Positions 33,640-41,963 of a stretch of DNA of 64,000 nucleotides are shown piece after piece. The first letter of the stretch is position 1. Each line of letters begins with the position of its first letter. The notes beneath the pieces are model-generated. The model was not told where the DNA came from. It made no database searches and saw only the letters and a program-made list of their open reading frames with translations. A program made the translations under genes and the position numbers. The DNA is from Blastococcus xanthinilyticus (lineage in GTDB: Bacteria > Actinomycetota > Actinomycetes > Mycobacteriales > Geodermatophilaceae): positions 496,001-560,000 of the forward strand of contig NZ_VNHW01000001.1 in the NCBI RefSeq assembly GCF_008124835.1, in the 5' to 3' direction.

Positions 33640-34302
33640 ATGCAGCACTACGACGTCCTCTCCTGGGTCTACGAGTACGGCACCGAACTGCTGCACGGCG
33701 GGCACCGACGCGAGGCGATCGACCTGCTGCGCCTGGAGCCCGGCGCGACCGTCCTCGACGTGGCGGCCGGAACCGGCGCGAACTTCCCGCTGCTGATCGA
33801 GCGCATCGGCGCCTCCGGGCGGATCTGCGCCATCGACTACTCCCCCGGCATGCTCGCCCGCGCGGCTGCGAAGGTGCGGAAGACCGGCTGGGACAACGTC
33901 GACCTGATCGAGGCGGACGCCCGCACCCTCGACGCCGAACTGGTGGGGCTGCCCCAGGTCGATGCCGCGATCTGCGTGTTGGGCCTCAGCGTCGTGCCGG
34001 ATTGGCGCGAGGTGTTCGAGCGCATGTTCGGCCTGGTCCGCTCCGGCGGTCGCGTCGTCGTGATGGATCTCAATCTTGACGGCAAGCGCACCAGCGGCGT
34101 CGCGAACGCCTACTACCGCCGGCTGGCGCAGGCCGATTCCCGACGTCGCTTCTGGGAGCCGCTGCAGTCGCAGGCGGACGACGTCGAGCTGATCGACCAC
34201 ACGTGGTTCGGCGGCGTCGCGAGGATCGCCGGGGGGACGAAGCCGCCTCGGGTGGTATCACCTGCGGTATCGTCGCCGCATGGCCATGACCCTGCGCCTT
34301 GA
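33640..34302 (+). CDS. Class I SAM-dependent methyltransferase
   Basis: The 220-residue protein has motif I VLDVAAGTGANFP, motif II acidic ICAIDYSP, and post-I to III regions in the style of UbiE/PE methyltransferases. The start is probably leaderless (TATTCT at 33625-33630, nine bases before the ATG). Its last 23 bp overlap the RHH antitoxin gene, and its last 30 or so residues (from IAGGTKPPRV) look non-conserved, as if the 3' end was replaced when the toxin-antitoxin pair inserted. It sits between two toxin-antitoxin modules; the substrate is unknown. Confidence 0.82.
   Translation: MQHYDVLSWVYEYGTELLHGGHRREAIDLLRLEPGATVLDVAAGTGANFPLLIERIGASGRICAIDYSPGMLARAAAKVRKTGWDNVDLIEADARTLDAELVGLPQVDAAICVLGLSVVPDWREVFERMFGLVRSGGRVVVMDLNLDGKRTSGVANAYYRRLAQADSRRRFWEPLQSQADDVELIDHTWFGGVARIAGGTKPPRVVSPAVSSPHGHDPAP
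34254..34273 (+). promoter_or_regulatory. Direct repeats and leaderless -10 before the RHH-Doc pair
   Basis: GGTATC occurs at 34254-34259 and 34266-34271, a 12-bp period that suits ribbon-helix-helix binding. The second copy forms TATCGT (34268-34273), a TANNNT hexamer six bases before the ATG at 34280. Confidence 0.45.
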
Positions 34303-34483
34303 CGACCAGGAGACGGAAGCTCTGCGACGCAGGGCGGAACTCGAGGGGCGCTCGATGCAGGAGGTCGCTCGGCAGGCGGTGCGTGACTACATCGAGCGGA
34401 CCAGCAAGCGCGAACTGCTGGGCCGGGTTCTCGACGAGGAGTTGCCTCGGTACGCGGAAGCTCTCGAGCGCCTCGGCCGGTGA
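34280..34483 (+). CDS. Ribbon-helix-helix antitoxin of a Doc toxin
   Basis: The 67-residue protein begins MTLRLDDQETEALRRRAE (from its third residue) and continues SMQEVARQAVRDYIER, a CopG/Arc-like ribbon-helix-helix domain. The last 25 residues (ELLGRVLDEELPRY) would bind the toxin. It overlaps the Doc gene by 4 bp. Doc toxins usually pair with Phd; an RHH partner is a known but less common arrangement in actinobacteria. Confidence 0.82.
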   Translation: MAMTLRLDDQETEALRRRAELEGRSMQEVARQAVRDYIERTSKRELLGRVLDEELPRYAEALERLGR

Positions 34484-34857
34484 TCCACCTCGACCTGGAC
34501 GACCTGCTGCACGTGGCCACCCGCACGCTGGGTGAGGTACAGGTGCGGGATGCCGGGTTGCTCGAGTCCGTGCTGGCCCGGCCACGCGCCACCGCCTTCG
34601 GCGAGGACGCCTACCCGTCGATCCACGACAAGGCTGCGGCCCTGCTGCACTCGTTGGCCCGCAGCCATGCCCTCGTGGACGGCAACAAGCGACTGGCGCT
34701 GGCGGGGACGATCGCCTTCTACGGTCTCAACGGCCTCCGGCTGACCCTCTCGAACGACGAGGCGTACGACCTCGTGATCGCCGTGTCCGCGGGAGATCTC
34801 GACGAGATTGCGCCGATCGCCGCGCGCCTGGCCGCAGGCACCCGCCCCTGGGCCTGA
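34480..34857 (+). CDS. doc: Doc-family (Fic fold) toxin
   Basis: The 125-residue protein has the Doc signature HALVDGNKR (His63 to Arg71), the short Fic motif with Lys70 in place of the glycine of AMP-transferring Fic proteins. Doc enzymes phosphorylate EF-Tu using ATP. The length matches Doc (about 125 residues). GTG start, coupled to the antitoxin gene. The active-site motif is intact. Confidence 0.9.
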   Translation: MIHLDLDDLLHVATRTLGEVQVRDAGLLESVLARPRATAFGEDAYPSIHDKAAALLHSLARSHALVDGNKRLALAGTIAFYGLNGLRLTLSNDEAYDLVIAVSAGDLDEIAPIAARLAAGTRPWA

Positions 34858-34915
34858 CGTCCGCGCCGCGGTGGGCGACCACGTCGGCGCTCCCGCGCTG
34901 GCGCCGCTGCCTTGA

Positions 34916-35902
34916 TCAGCCGGCCGACTGGTGGAAGCGACGGAGCAGATCGGCCGGTATCCGGCCGCGGTCGCTGACGTCGATGCCCTGCGTCCGGGCC
35001 CAGGCGCGGATCTCGGCGGGTGACGCGGGACGGGGCGGCACCGGCCGGCCGGGAGCGAAGGAGTCCTCGACGGCCTCCGTGGCACGCTGGGCACCCAGTT
35101 CGGCGAGGCAGGCGCCGAGCCAGCGGTAGGTCCACTCCTGGGCCAGGGGCCGGGTCTCGCAGAAGACCACCGGCACGGAGGGGAACCGGGCCTGGGCTTC
35201 GGCCAGGGCCTCGGCGACCCGGGCGCCGGGCGTGTGCGGCAGCTTGAAGAGCCGGCTGTAGCGGTCCTCGACCACCACGGCGGCGCGCGGCAGCGCCGTC
35301 AGCTCGGCGAGGGCGTAGGTGAGCTTGCCGGACATCAGGCTGCCGGCCAGGTCCTCCAGGGTCTTGCGCTCGACGGCGGCGACCACCTCGCCGTCGAGCT
35401 CGACGGCATAGTCGCCGGCGGAGAGCCGCTGCCGCCGGGGGGTGGCCTGCTGGGCCCCGAACGCGTAGGGGTACTTCTCGCCGGTGTCGACGAGGATGTC
35501 GAGCACCTGGCCGTGCGCGCGGGCGGTGGGCAGGTGCACCCCGGGCCGCGCCTGCTTCGTCGTCCGCGGGGACTGCCAGAAGATCATCTCGCGGCCGCGC
35601 GCCTGGGTGATGACCAGTTGAGAGCGGTTCTCCCTGGCGCGGGCCAGCACGAGGTCGATCGCCGGGCCACGCCGGGAGCAGGAGCGGACGGCGTGCCGTC
35701 CGATGATCTCCGCGTCGGCCGGCCACTCCTCGGCCCGGTGGCAGTACACCTTGGCCGCCCGCGGCCACGGTTCCTTCGCCTTGACGACGACGCCGGCCGC
35801 ACCGAGCGGGATGCGCACCAGGTAGGGCAGCGTCGAGCCGGGGTCGGGGTTGCGCGCCACGAGCAGGTCGTCGACCACGGCTCCAGCCTGGCACGGCCCC
35901 AT
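34916..35902 (-). CDS. ERCC4-type nuclease fused to an Lsr2 C-terminal DNA-binding domain
   Basis: The 328-residue protein has an ERCC4/XPF-type nuclease region at about 155-280: SAGDYAVELDG followed by AVERKTLEDLAGSL, where ERK (178-180) is the catalytic motif of XPF/Mus81 nucleases. The last 40 residues, SPAEIRAWARTQGIDVSDRG then RIPADLL, match the Lsr2 C-terminal domain, whose RGR binds the minor groove of AT-rich DNA. The N-terminal 150 residues are a separate domain of unknown function. It is translationally coupled (1-bp overlap) to a zinc-ribbon protein. The design suggests a nuclease aimed at AT-rich or foreign DNA, by inference. Confidence 0.82.
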   Translation of the reverse strand: MGPCQAGAVVDDLLVARNPDPGSTLPYLVRIPLGAAGVVVKAKEPWPRAAKVYCHRAEEWPADAEIIGRHAVRSCSRRGPAIDLVLARARENRSQLVITQARGREMIFWQSPRTTKQARPGVHLPTARAHGQVLDILVDTGEKYPYAFGAQQATPRRQRLSAGDYAVELDGEVVAAVERKTLEDLAGSLMSGKLTYALAELTALPRAAVVVEDRYSRLFKLPHTPGARVAEALAEAQARFPSVPVVFCETRPLAQEWTYRWLGACLAELGAQRATEAVEDSFAPGRPVPPRPASPAEIRAWARTQGIDVSDRGRIPADLLRRFHQSAG

Positions 35903-36558
35903 CACGCGGACGGCCACTCCTCCCGGTCGGCGTAGGCCGACACGCACCGTTCGCACGAGCCCTGGGAGGCGACGAACGACTCCGGCGCGGTGGCCCGGCG
36001 GCAGGTGCGGCACCAGCGGATCGAGCGGCGCCGCCGGGAGGCGATGTCCTCGGCGACCTGGCTGACGTACCAGGGGTCGTGCAGCAGCTCGTCGCGGGTG
36101 AACCGCCCGCCGTCGGTCAGGAGCGGACCGGGCCGGCGATCTCCCGGCGAGGTTCGCGGGCGGTCGAGCACGAACCACGGGCCCTGGACGCCGACCGCGA
36201 GCTGCACCGGCTCGCCGCTGACGAACCACCGCACGCCGTCCGCCCCGTCGGCGGCGCTCTCCCGCCGCCAGCCGGCGCCGAGTGCCCGGACGAGGTCGCC
36301 GAATCCGACGTCGAGCAGCCCGGCCAGCTCGGCCTCGCCGGCGGTGGGGTCGGCCTCGCTTCCCCACTCCAGGCCGCACGTGCGGCAGCGGAACGCCGCC
36401 TCCTCCCCCGGCATGATGCAGCCGCCGAGGACGACGTGCCCGTGCTCGGCCTGCTCGAAGGCCTCGGCACCCGGCAGCCCGTAGAGCACCGGCACCGAGT
36501 CCTCCTTACCGCAGTCCGGGCACACCCGCCCCGCCTGCACACCGACCGATCCGCCCAT
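35902..36558 (-). CDS. Zinc-ribbon protein of unknown function
   Basis: The 218-residue protein contains three pairs of cysteines in ribbon form: CPDCGKED near the N terminus, CRTCGLEW near 58 and CRTCRR...CERC near the C terminus (from about 190). Between them lies a non-conserved-looking acidic segment. Start ATG at 36558 has AGGGGAG upstream. Its stop overlaps the start of the ERCC4-Lsr2 gene by one base (TGATG), so the two are made together and may act on nucleic acid together. I do not recognise the family. Confidence 0.72.
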   Translation of the reverse strand: MGGSVGVQAGRVCPDCGKEDSVPVLYGLPGAEAFEQAEHGHVVLGGCIMPGEEAAFRCRTCGLEWGSEADPTAGEAELAGLLDVGFGDLVRALGAGWRRESAADGADGVRWFVSGEPVQLAVGVQGPWFVLDRPRTSPGDRRPGPLLTDGGRFTRDELLHDPWYVSQVAEDIASRRRRSIRWCRTCRRATAPESFVASQGSCERCVSAYADREEWPSA

Positions 36559-36724
36559 GCCGCTCCCCTGGTCCGTGCCGTCCCCGTGACGGCAGGGGCG
36601 GACGATGGCAGGCACCACCGACAGCGAGCGGCGGCCCGGGCGGGCATCGGCCGCAGCGCCACCCGTACGGGCGACGGCAGGTCCGCCCGGTGGCCGACCG
36701 ACCGCCTCGGCCAGACTGCGACGC

Positions 36725-37507
36725 ATGGAGTTCGAGGCCTTCTACCTGCCGCTGGGCGACAACCGGTTCGAGCCCACCCGGGCCACCGAGAGCCCGTGGG
36801 ACCACAGCGCCCAGCACGGCGGGCCGCCGTCCGCGCTGCTCGCCTCCCTCGCCGCCGATACCGCCCGGGCCTCCGGGGTGGCGTCCCGCCCGGCCCGGAT
36901 CAGCGTCGACTTCTTCGGCGCCATCCCCCGCCGCGAGCTGGCCGTCGAGGTGTCCCCCCTGCGCCCGGGGCGGCGGATCGACCTGACCGAGGCGGTGATG
37001 ACCGTGGAGGGGCGCACCGTCGCCGTCGCCCGCGTGTGGTCGCTCGCCACCGGCCCGACGCCGCCGGTGGTCACCGAGCTCAGCCCGCCGCCCGCCGTCC
37101 CCGACTCCTCGCCCGTGGAGCTGTTCGGCCTGCCCGACTGGGGCTACGGGCAGGCGATCGAGTGGCGGTACACCGCCGGGTCGCCGCAGGAGCCGGGGCC
37201 GGCCGACGTCTGGACCCGGGTCCGCGTCCCCCTGGTCGACGGCCGGCCGCTCACCGGTCTCGCCCGCGCACTCGTCGCCGCCGACGCCGCCAACGGCATC
37301 TCCGTGGAGTTGCCCATCGACAGCTGGTGGTCCATCCCGCCGGGCATGACCACCCACCTGACCCGCGAGCCGGACGGCGAGTGGGTGCACCTGGCCTGCC
37401 GCACCCGGATCGCCGCCGACGGCATCGGGCTGTGCCACGGCGAGCTGTCCGACGAACGGGGTTCGATCGGCGAGGTCGCCCAGCCGCTGCTCGTGCAGGC
37501 CCGCTGA
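36725..37507 (+). CDS. Acyl-CoA thioesterase-like (double hotdog) protein
   Basis: The 260-residue protein begins MEFEAFYLPLGDNRFEPT and has the hotdog pattern HSAQHGGPPSALLASL in the first half and a second hotdog-like half from about 130 with DSWWSIPPGM and EWVHLACRTRI. This matches the TesB-like thioesterase family 3 proteins. It should hydrolyse acyl-CoA thioesters, the chain length unknown. The ATG at 36725 is chosen; the frame is open upstream without a good ribosome site. It stands alone. Confidence 0.85.
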   Translation: MEFEAFYLPLGDNRFEPTRATESPWDHSAQHGGPPSALLASLAADTARASGVASRPARISVDFFGAIPRRELAVEVSPLRPGRRIDLTEAVMTVEGRTVAVARVWSLATGPTPPVVTELSPPPAVPDSSPVELFGLPDWGYGQAIEWRYTAGSPQEPGPADVWTRVRVPLVDGRPLTGLARALVAADAANGISVELPIDSWWSIPPGMTTHLTREPDGEWVHLACRTRIAADGIGLCHGELSDERGSIGEVAQPLLVQAR

Positions 37508-37562
37508 CGCAGCCGGCGGCGTCGCCCGCACGGGCGTTCCCGCCGTCGGCCAGGATGCCGGG

Positions 37563-38984
37563 GTGACCACGCGCATGCACCGCTCCCACCGCGTGGCCGG
37601 CGCGCTCGTCGGCTCCGCCGTCGGCGACGCCCTCGGCGCCCCGTTCGAGTTCGGACCGCCCGGGCAGTTCTCGAAGCGCTTCCCGGTGCCGGCACGCGGG
37701 TCGAGGACGGAGATGTGCGGCGGCGGCTCGCTGGGCTGGGAGCCGGGCGAGTTCACCGACGACACCCAGATGGCGCTCCTGTTGGCCGGGTCGCTGGCGG
37801 AGCGCGGCGGGCTCGACGAGGCCGACGTCTTCGAGCGGTTCCGCACCTGGGCGGCGGCCGGGCCACCGGACATCGGTAACCAGACGCGCGCCGTCCTCGG
37901 CTCCGGCCGGCCGTGGGACGTCGCCGCGGCCGAGCACTTCGCCCTCTCCGGGCACGCGGCGGGCAACGGCTCGCTGATGCGGACGACGCCCGCCGCGATC
38001 CGGTTCTCCCGCGAGGGGCGGGAGGTGACCATGGACGCCGCCCGGCGCATCTCGGCGCTCACCCACGGCGACCCGTCGGCCGGCGAGGGCTGCGCGATCC
38101 ATCACGAGCTGATGCGGGTAGCCCTCGACGGCGAGGACCCGCTGGCGGCCATTCCCCCCGCGCTGGAGGCGGTGGCACCCGAGCACCGGGAGCGGTGGGC
38201 GACGGTGCTGGCCCCGGACTGGACGCCTGAGGACGCCACCGAGTCGAACGGCGCGGTGTGGCCGACGCTCGGCCAGGCGGTGTGGGCGCTGCGGCACGGG
38301 CACGACTTCGCCGAGGTATTGCGGCTGGTCATCGACCTCGGTGGCGACACCGACACGGTGGCGTGCGTCGCCGGCGGCCTGGCCGGGGCCGTGTACGGGA
38401 TGGGCGGGATCCCGAGCCGGTGGGCGTCGGTGGTGCAGGGCCGGGTGCCCGGCCACGGTGACAAAGTGTGGCGGCTGCCCGACCTGCAGCAGCTGGCGGC
38501 AGCGCTCGACGGCGGGGTGCAGCAGAACTACGACCCCGGCGTGATCCCGCGGATCGGCCCGACCGAGGTCCTGCCCGGCATCTGGGCCGGGAACCTCGAC
38601 GGCGCCCGGTACAGCGACGAGGACTTCGCCGTCATCTCACTGTGCCGGCTGGGCGAGCCGTTCGCGCACCCGGTGCACCGGATGGCCTACATCGCCGACA
38701 ACGAGCACAACGCCGACCTCGACGTCATGCTCGCCGACGTCCTGGACGACATGGTGGCGCTGCAGGCGGAGGGGCACCGGCTGCTGGTGCACTGCCACGG
38801 CGGCGCCTCGCGCACGGGGCTGGTACTGCGGGGCTATCTCATCCGCGAGCAGGGCATGTCGGTCGAGGAGGCGACGGCACACGTCGCCGAGCGCTGGCCG
38901 CACCTCGGCCTGTGGAACGACAGCTTCACGACCGCGCTCGAGCGCCTCGCCGGGCGGTCCGATGACAACGGAGGAAAGCGATGA
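37563..38984 (+). CDS. ADP-ribosylglycohydrolase fused to a dual-specificity phosphatase
   Basis: The 473-residue protein has an ADP-ribosylglycohydrolase domain (about 8-300) with GSAVGDALGAPFEF, FTDDTQMALL and GGDTDTVACVAGGLAGA, the magnesium-binding motifs of the ARH/DraG family. The C-terminal 160 residues are a dual-specificity phosphatase-like domain with the active-site loop VHCHGGASRTG (Cys near 411, CX5R). The fusion could remove ADP-ribose from a target and also dephosphorylate a product or protein. GTG start. The phosphatase half is duplicated at 41964-42443. A strong ribosome site (GGAGG) just before its stop leads into a truncated 17-codon frame. Confidence 0.9.
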   Translation: MTTRMHRSHRVAGALVGSAVGDALGAPFEFGPPGQFSKRFPVPARGSRTEMCGGGSLGWEPGEFTDDTQMALLLAGSLAERGGLDEADVFERFRTWAAAGPPDIGNQTRAVLGSGRPWDVAAAEHFALSGHAAGNGSLMRTTPAAIRFSREGREVTMDAARRISALTHGDPSAGEGCAIHHELMRVALDGEDPLAAIPPALEAVAPEHRERWATVLAPDWTPEDATESNGAVWPTLGQAVWALRHGHDFAEVLRLVIDLGGDTDTVACVAGGLAGAVYGMGGIPSRWASVVQGRVPGHGDKVWRLPDLQQLAAALDGGVQQNYDPGVIPRIGPTEVLPGIWAGNLDGARYSDEDFAVISLCRLGEPFAHPVHRMAYIADNEHNADLDVMLADVLDDMVALQAEGHRLLVHCHGGASRTGLVLRGYLIREQGMSVEEATAHVAERWPHLGLWNDSFTTALERLAGRSDDNGGKR

Positions 38985-39034
38985 CTGCCATGGACGTCGA
39001 CGAGATCCGCCGGCGCGTGACTCGGCGGTCGTGA
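38981..39034 (+). pseudogene. Truncated 5' end of a lost downstream gene
   Basis: An ATG overlapping the previous stop (ATGA) and preceded by GGAGGAAAG opens a 17-codon frame (MTAMDVDEIRRRVTRRS) ending in TGA. The ideal translation signal and 4-bp overlap suggest the head of a former operon partner whose body has been removed. Confidence 0.4.
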
Positions 39035-39049
39035 CGTGTGACGACGAGG

Positions 39050-39185
39050 ATCCGCGGCGGTGAGCTGCGCAGCGTCGGGCTCGTCGGCGGCCGCGACCGC
39101 GACGGACGTCATCCCCGCGACCGCGGCCGCCCGGGCGATGCGGAGGGCGATCTCCCCCGATCGCCGATCAGCAGGCGGTGAGGAT
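39050..39185 (-). pseudogene. Possible remnant of a biotin-carboxylase N terminus
   Basis: One frame reads GEIALRIARAAAVAGMTSVA followed by AADEPDA, close to the first strand-helix-strand of biotin carboxylases (usually ANRGEIAVRI...). The preceding LLIGDRG is present in another frame, so a frameshift splits the element. The rest of the gene is absent. The 38985-39277 gap otherwise holds no gene. Confidence 0.35.
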
Positions 39186-39277
39186 CCAGCCGCCCGGCGA
39201 TGCTCGCACGCGAGCCCGCACGGCCCGCGACGGCTGTCACCCGGCGTCGGGCCGCCGCGGGCCTCGGGCGGGCGGGC

Positions 39278-41626
39278 CTATCCGAGCCGCAGCCAGCCCG
39301 CCCGCGAAGGAACCCCCCCGTCGTCCACAGCGAAGACCATGTACCAGCCGGGTGGCGCCAGGGCGGGGTCGTCCGGGAGGACGACGGCGAGCTGCCCGCC
39401 GGCCTGCGCGGTGAACGTGAGATCGACGAGCCGCTGCTCGTTGTCCGACGAGTGGGTGGTGGCGCCCGGGCGCATCAGGCACAGAGAGCCCAGCGCCCGC
39501 TCCCCCTCGACGGTGGCGGTCACGGTCGCGCCGTAACCGGCCGTGTCCGTGGCGAGGCTGAGCACCGGCCGGGCGCCGCGGAACAGGTAGGGCGGCCGGT
39601 AGACCTCGATGCGGAGCTCCTCGACCCCGCGCGCCGGGTTGGCCCCCGTGGTGAGCACCGTGCCGTCGGGGGCGAGCAGCGCCACGGAGTGGTAGAGGCG
39701 GGGCACCCGCGACCGGGCGACGACCGTCCAGGTCTCGGTGACCGGGTCGAACACCTCGGCGTCGAGCGCGGCCATCGCGGCGTCCTCCTCCATGGCCGCT
39801 CCGCCGTTCACCAGGACGGTGCGGTCGGGCAGCAGCGTGGCGCACAGGTGCATGCGGGCGGAGTGCATGGGAGCCACCGGCCGGAAGGCCGGGGCCGCCT
39901 CCGTCAGGTCGGCCACCGCGGCGGCCGCCACCGCAGGCGCGTGGCTGTGCACGTCCCATGCGCCGCCGCCGGCGATCAGCACGCGCTGCGCCTGGGCGGG
40001 CGGCAGCAGCACACTGGCCGACTGGTTGCGGCTCTCCGGCGCGTTGAGCCCGGGCACCTCGATCGTCGCCCCCGAGGCGATATCCCACACGGTCGGCCGG
40101 ACGCCGTTGTCGCCGCCATACCGGCCGCCGGTGAAGAAGATCCGGCCGCCGTCGAGCAGGACCAGGTGGGCGTACATCGGCCACGGCCCGGGGGACGCCA
40201 CCACGGTCCAGTCGCCGGTGTCCGGGGACCAGACCTCGGGGACGAGGTTGAGCAGGCCGTCCTGCCCGAGCCCCGAGACAGCCAGGACCCGGCCGTCGGG
40301 GAGCGTCAGGAGGGCGGGGTACCAGCGGCCGCCGGCCATCGGCTGCACCGCCGTCCACGCCGAGGTTGCCGGATCGAACACCAAGGCGTCGCGCAGGCCG
40401 TGGAAGGGGTCGTACTGCTCGGTGCCGCCGGCGATGAGCAAGCGACCGTCGGGCAGGAACGCCTGCCCGCAGCAGAACAGGTCGATCGGGGTGTCCGGGG
40501 CGTCGAGGACGGGCGAGGGGTGGCGCCACACCCGGGTGCGGTAGTCGCGTGCGGTGAAGCGCACGTCGTCGTTGCCGGAGCCGGCGAACAGCAGGACGTC
40601 CCCGGTGTGCAGGAGAGCGGCGTGCACGGGGTTGACCTCGGCGTCGAAGTCCAGCAGCCGCCACGCGCCCTGCTCGGCCGCGGTCTCGAGGCCGGTCTCC
40701 AGGTCGGTGACGTGGAGGTAGCCTGCGTTGGGCCCCTCCGGGGCGTCCACGAGGACGACGGCGAGCCGGGGGGGTCCACCGTCCGCACCGGGCAGAACCG
40801 CCACGGAAACTCCCGCGTTCTCCCAGAACGGCCAGTCAGCCAGCCGGGTCCACGGGCCCCAGCCGTCGACGGCCCGTCCCGATCCGTCGAGGCCCCAGCC
40901 GATGGTGCAGAGGCCCGCGTTGTTCCCGGCCGGGTTGTCGACGGAGAAGACGACGAGCTCGGGGCGGCCGTCGCCGTCCAGGTCGGTGACGGCCAGGCCG
41001 GCGCCCTGGTTCTCCCAGACGTTCCACTCCGGGATCGCGATCCACGGCCCCCAGGCGTCCACCGCGCCGTCGGCGGCCAGCCCGCGGCCGACACGGTAGT
41101 AGCCGATGTTGGGCCCCTCCGGGGCGTCGACCATGATCAGGACCAGGTCGAGGGAGCCGTCGCCGCCGATGTCGGCCACCGCGACGTCGGCGCCCTGGCT
41201 CTCCCAGACGTCCCAGCCCGGCACCTGGACCCACGGGTCCCAGCCGCCGGTCACCGTGCCGTCGGCACCCAGCCGGTGACCGATCCGGTACCAGCCCGCG
41301 TTCGGTCCGGGCGGTGCGTCCACCATGAGGACGACGAGGTCGGGCTGCCCGTCGCCGTCGACGTCCGCCACGGCCACCCCGACGTCCGCGGTGGACTCGG
41401 AGAACCAGTCCGGAACCTGCTGCCACGGTCCCCAGCCGCCGGTGACCGTGTTGTCGACGAGCCCGCGGCCGACCCGGTAGAAGCCGGCGTTCAGCCCCGC
41501 GGGGGCGTCGACGGTCAGGACCACCAGGTCGGGCACGCCGCTGCCGTCGAGGTCGGCGACCGCCACCCCCGCGCCGGCGTTCTCCCACCAGGACCAGTCC
41601 GGGATGCTGCTGAACCCTTCCGGCAT
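39278..41626 (-). CDS. FG-GAP-like repeats fused to a galactose/glyoxal oxidase-type copper radical oxidase
   Basis: The 782-residue protein starts with five repeats of about 55 residues, each of the form GVAVADLDGSGVPDLVVL...DAP.GxNAGxYRVG, resembling FG-GAP/VCBS propeller blades. From about 340 it is a Kelch-type oxidase with a C-terminal DUF1929 domain. Copper-site residues of galactose oxidase are all visible: Cys in LFCCGQAF (near 383), Tyr in GRWYPALL (near 432), Tyr-His in RLYHSVAL (near 645) and His in THSSDNEQ (near 723). So it should oxidise an alcohol or aldehyde to give hydrogen peroxide. No signal peptide is seen at the chosen ATG, which has GGGGGGAG upstream. It lies between the two copies of the phosphatase domain. 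Confidence 0.87.
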   Translation of the reverse strand: MPEGFSSIPDWSWWENAGAGVAVADLDGSGVPDLVVLTVDAPAGLNAGFYRVGRGLVDNTVTGGWGPWQQVPDWFSESTADVGVAVADVDGDGQPDLVVLMVDAPPGPNAGWYRIGHRLGADGTVTGGWDPWVQVPGWDVWESQGADVAVADIGGDGSLDLVLIMVDAPEGPNIGYYRVGRGLAADGAVDAWGPWIAIPEWNVWENQGAGLAVTDLDGDGRPELVVFSVDNPAGNNAGLCTIGWGLDGSGRAVDGWGPWTRLADWPFWENAGVSVAVLPGADGGPPRLAVVLVDAPEGPNAGYLHVTDLETGLETAAEQGAWRLLDFDAEVNPVHAALLHTGDVLLFAGSGNDDVRFTARDYRTRVWRHPSPVLDAPDTPIDLFCCGQAFLPDGRLLIAGGTEQYDPFHGLRDALVFDPATSAWTAVQPMAGGRWYPALLTLPDGRVLAVSGLGQDGLLNLVPEVWSPDTGDWTVVASPGPWPMYAHLVLLDGGRIFFTGGRYGGDNGVRPTVWDIASGATIEVPGLNAPESRNQSASVLLPPAQAQRVLIAGGGAWDVHSHAPAVAAAAVADLTEAAPAFRPVAPMHSARMHLCATLLPDRTVLVNGGAAMEEDAAMAALDAEVFDPVTETWTVVARSRVPRLYHSVALLAPDGTVLTTGANPARGVEELRIEVYRPPYLFRGARPVLSLATDTAGYGATVTATVEGERALGSLCLMRPGATTHSSDNEQRLVDLTFTAQAGGQLAVVLPDDPALAPPGWYMVFAVDDGGVPSRAGWLRLG

Positions 41627-41963
41627 CGCGCGCTCCCCCCGCCGCCGCGGTCGCATTGCGCTCGCCGGGGCGTGGGCTGGACGTCCGGTCGCCCCCAGCG
41701 GGCGCTGTCTGGCGTGCGGAGCGTCCCACCGCGGGCGGGCGGGCGGGAAGGGGCGGCGGCGTGTCGGAGCCGCGCCTCGCGTACGCCCGGTCGGCTGGCA
41801 CGGATCGCTGGCCGGGGCTCTCGGTGGGCCGAGGCGAGGCGGCGGTCGCCCCCCTTGGTGCCGTGCCTGGAAGATCGGGCCGGTGAAGAGCTCCGGGCCC
41901 GACGAAGCCTCATGCGCCAGGGGCAGGATTCTTCGGGCTCCGGCGGTCGCGGAGCAGACAGTC
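41627..41963. other. Intergenic region between the oxidase and the orphan phosphatase
   Basis: These 337 bp lie between divergent genes and should hold promoters. The open plus-strand frame here is arginine/glycine-rich and looks non-coding. I see nothing else. Confidence 0.5.

Noticed and set aside
38834-39112. 92-residue minus-strand ORF starting MTSVAVAAADEP
   Set aside because: Only its first part resembles biotin carboxylase; the rest is antisense to the phosphatase domain. Kept only as a possible remnant, not a gene.
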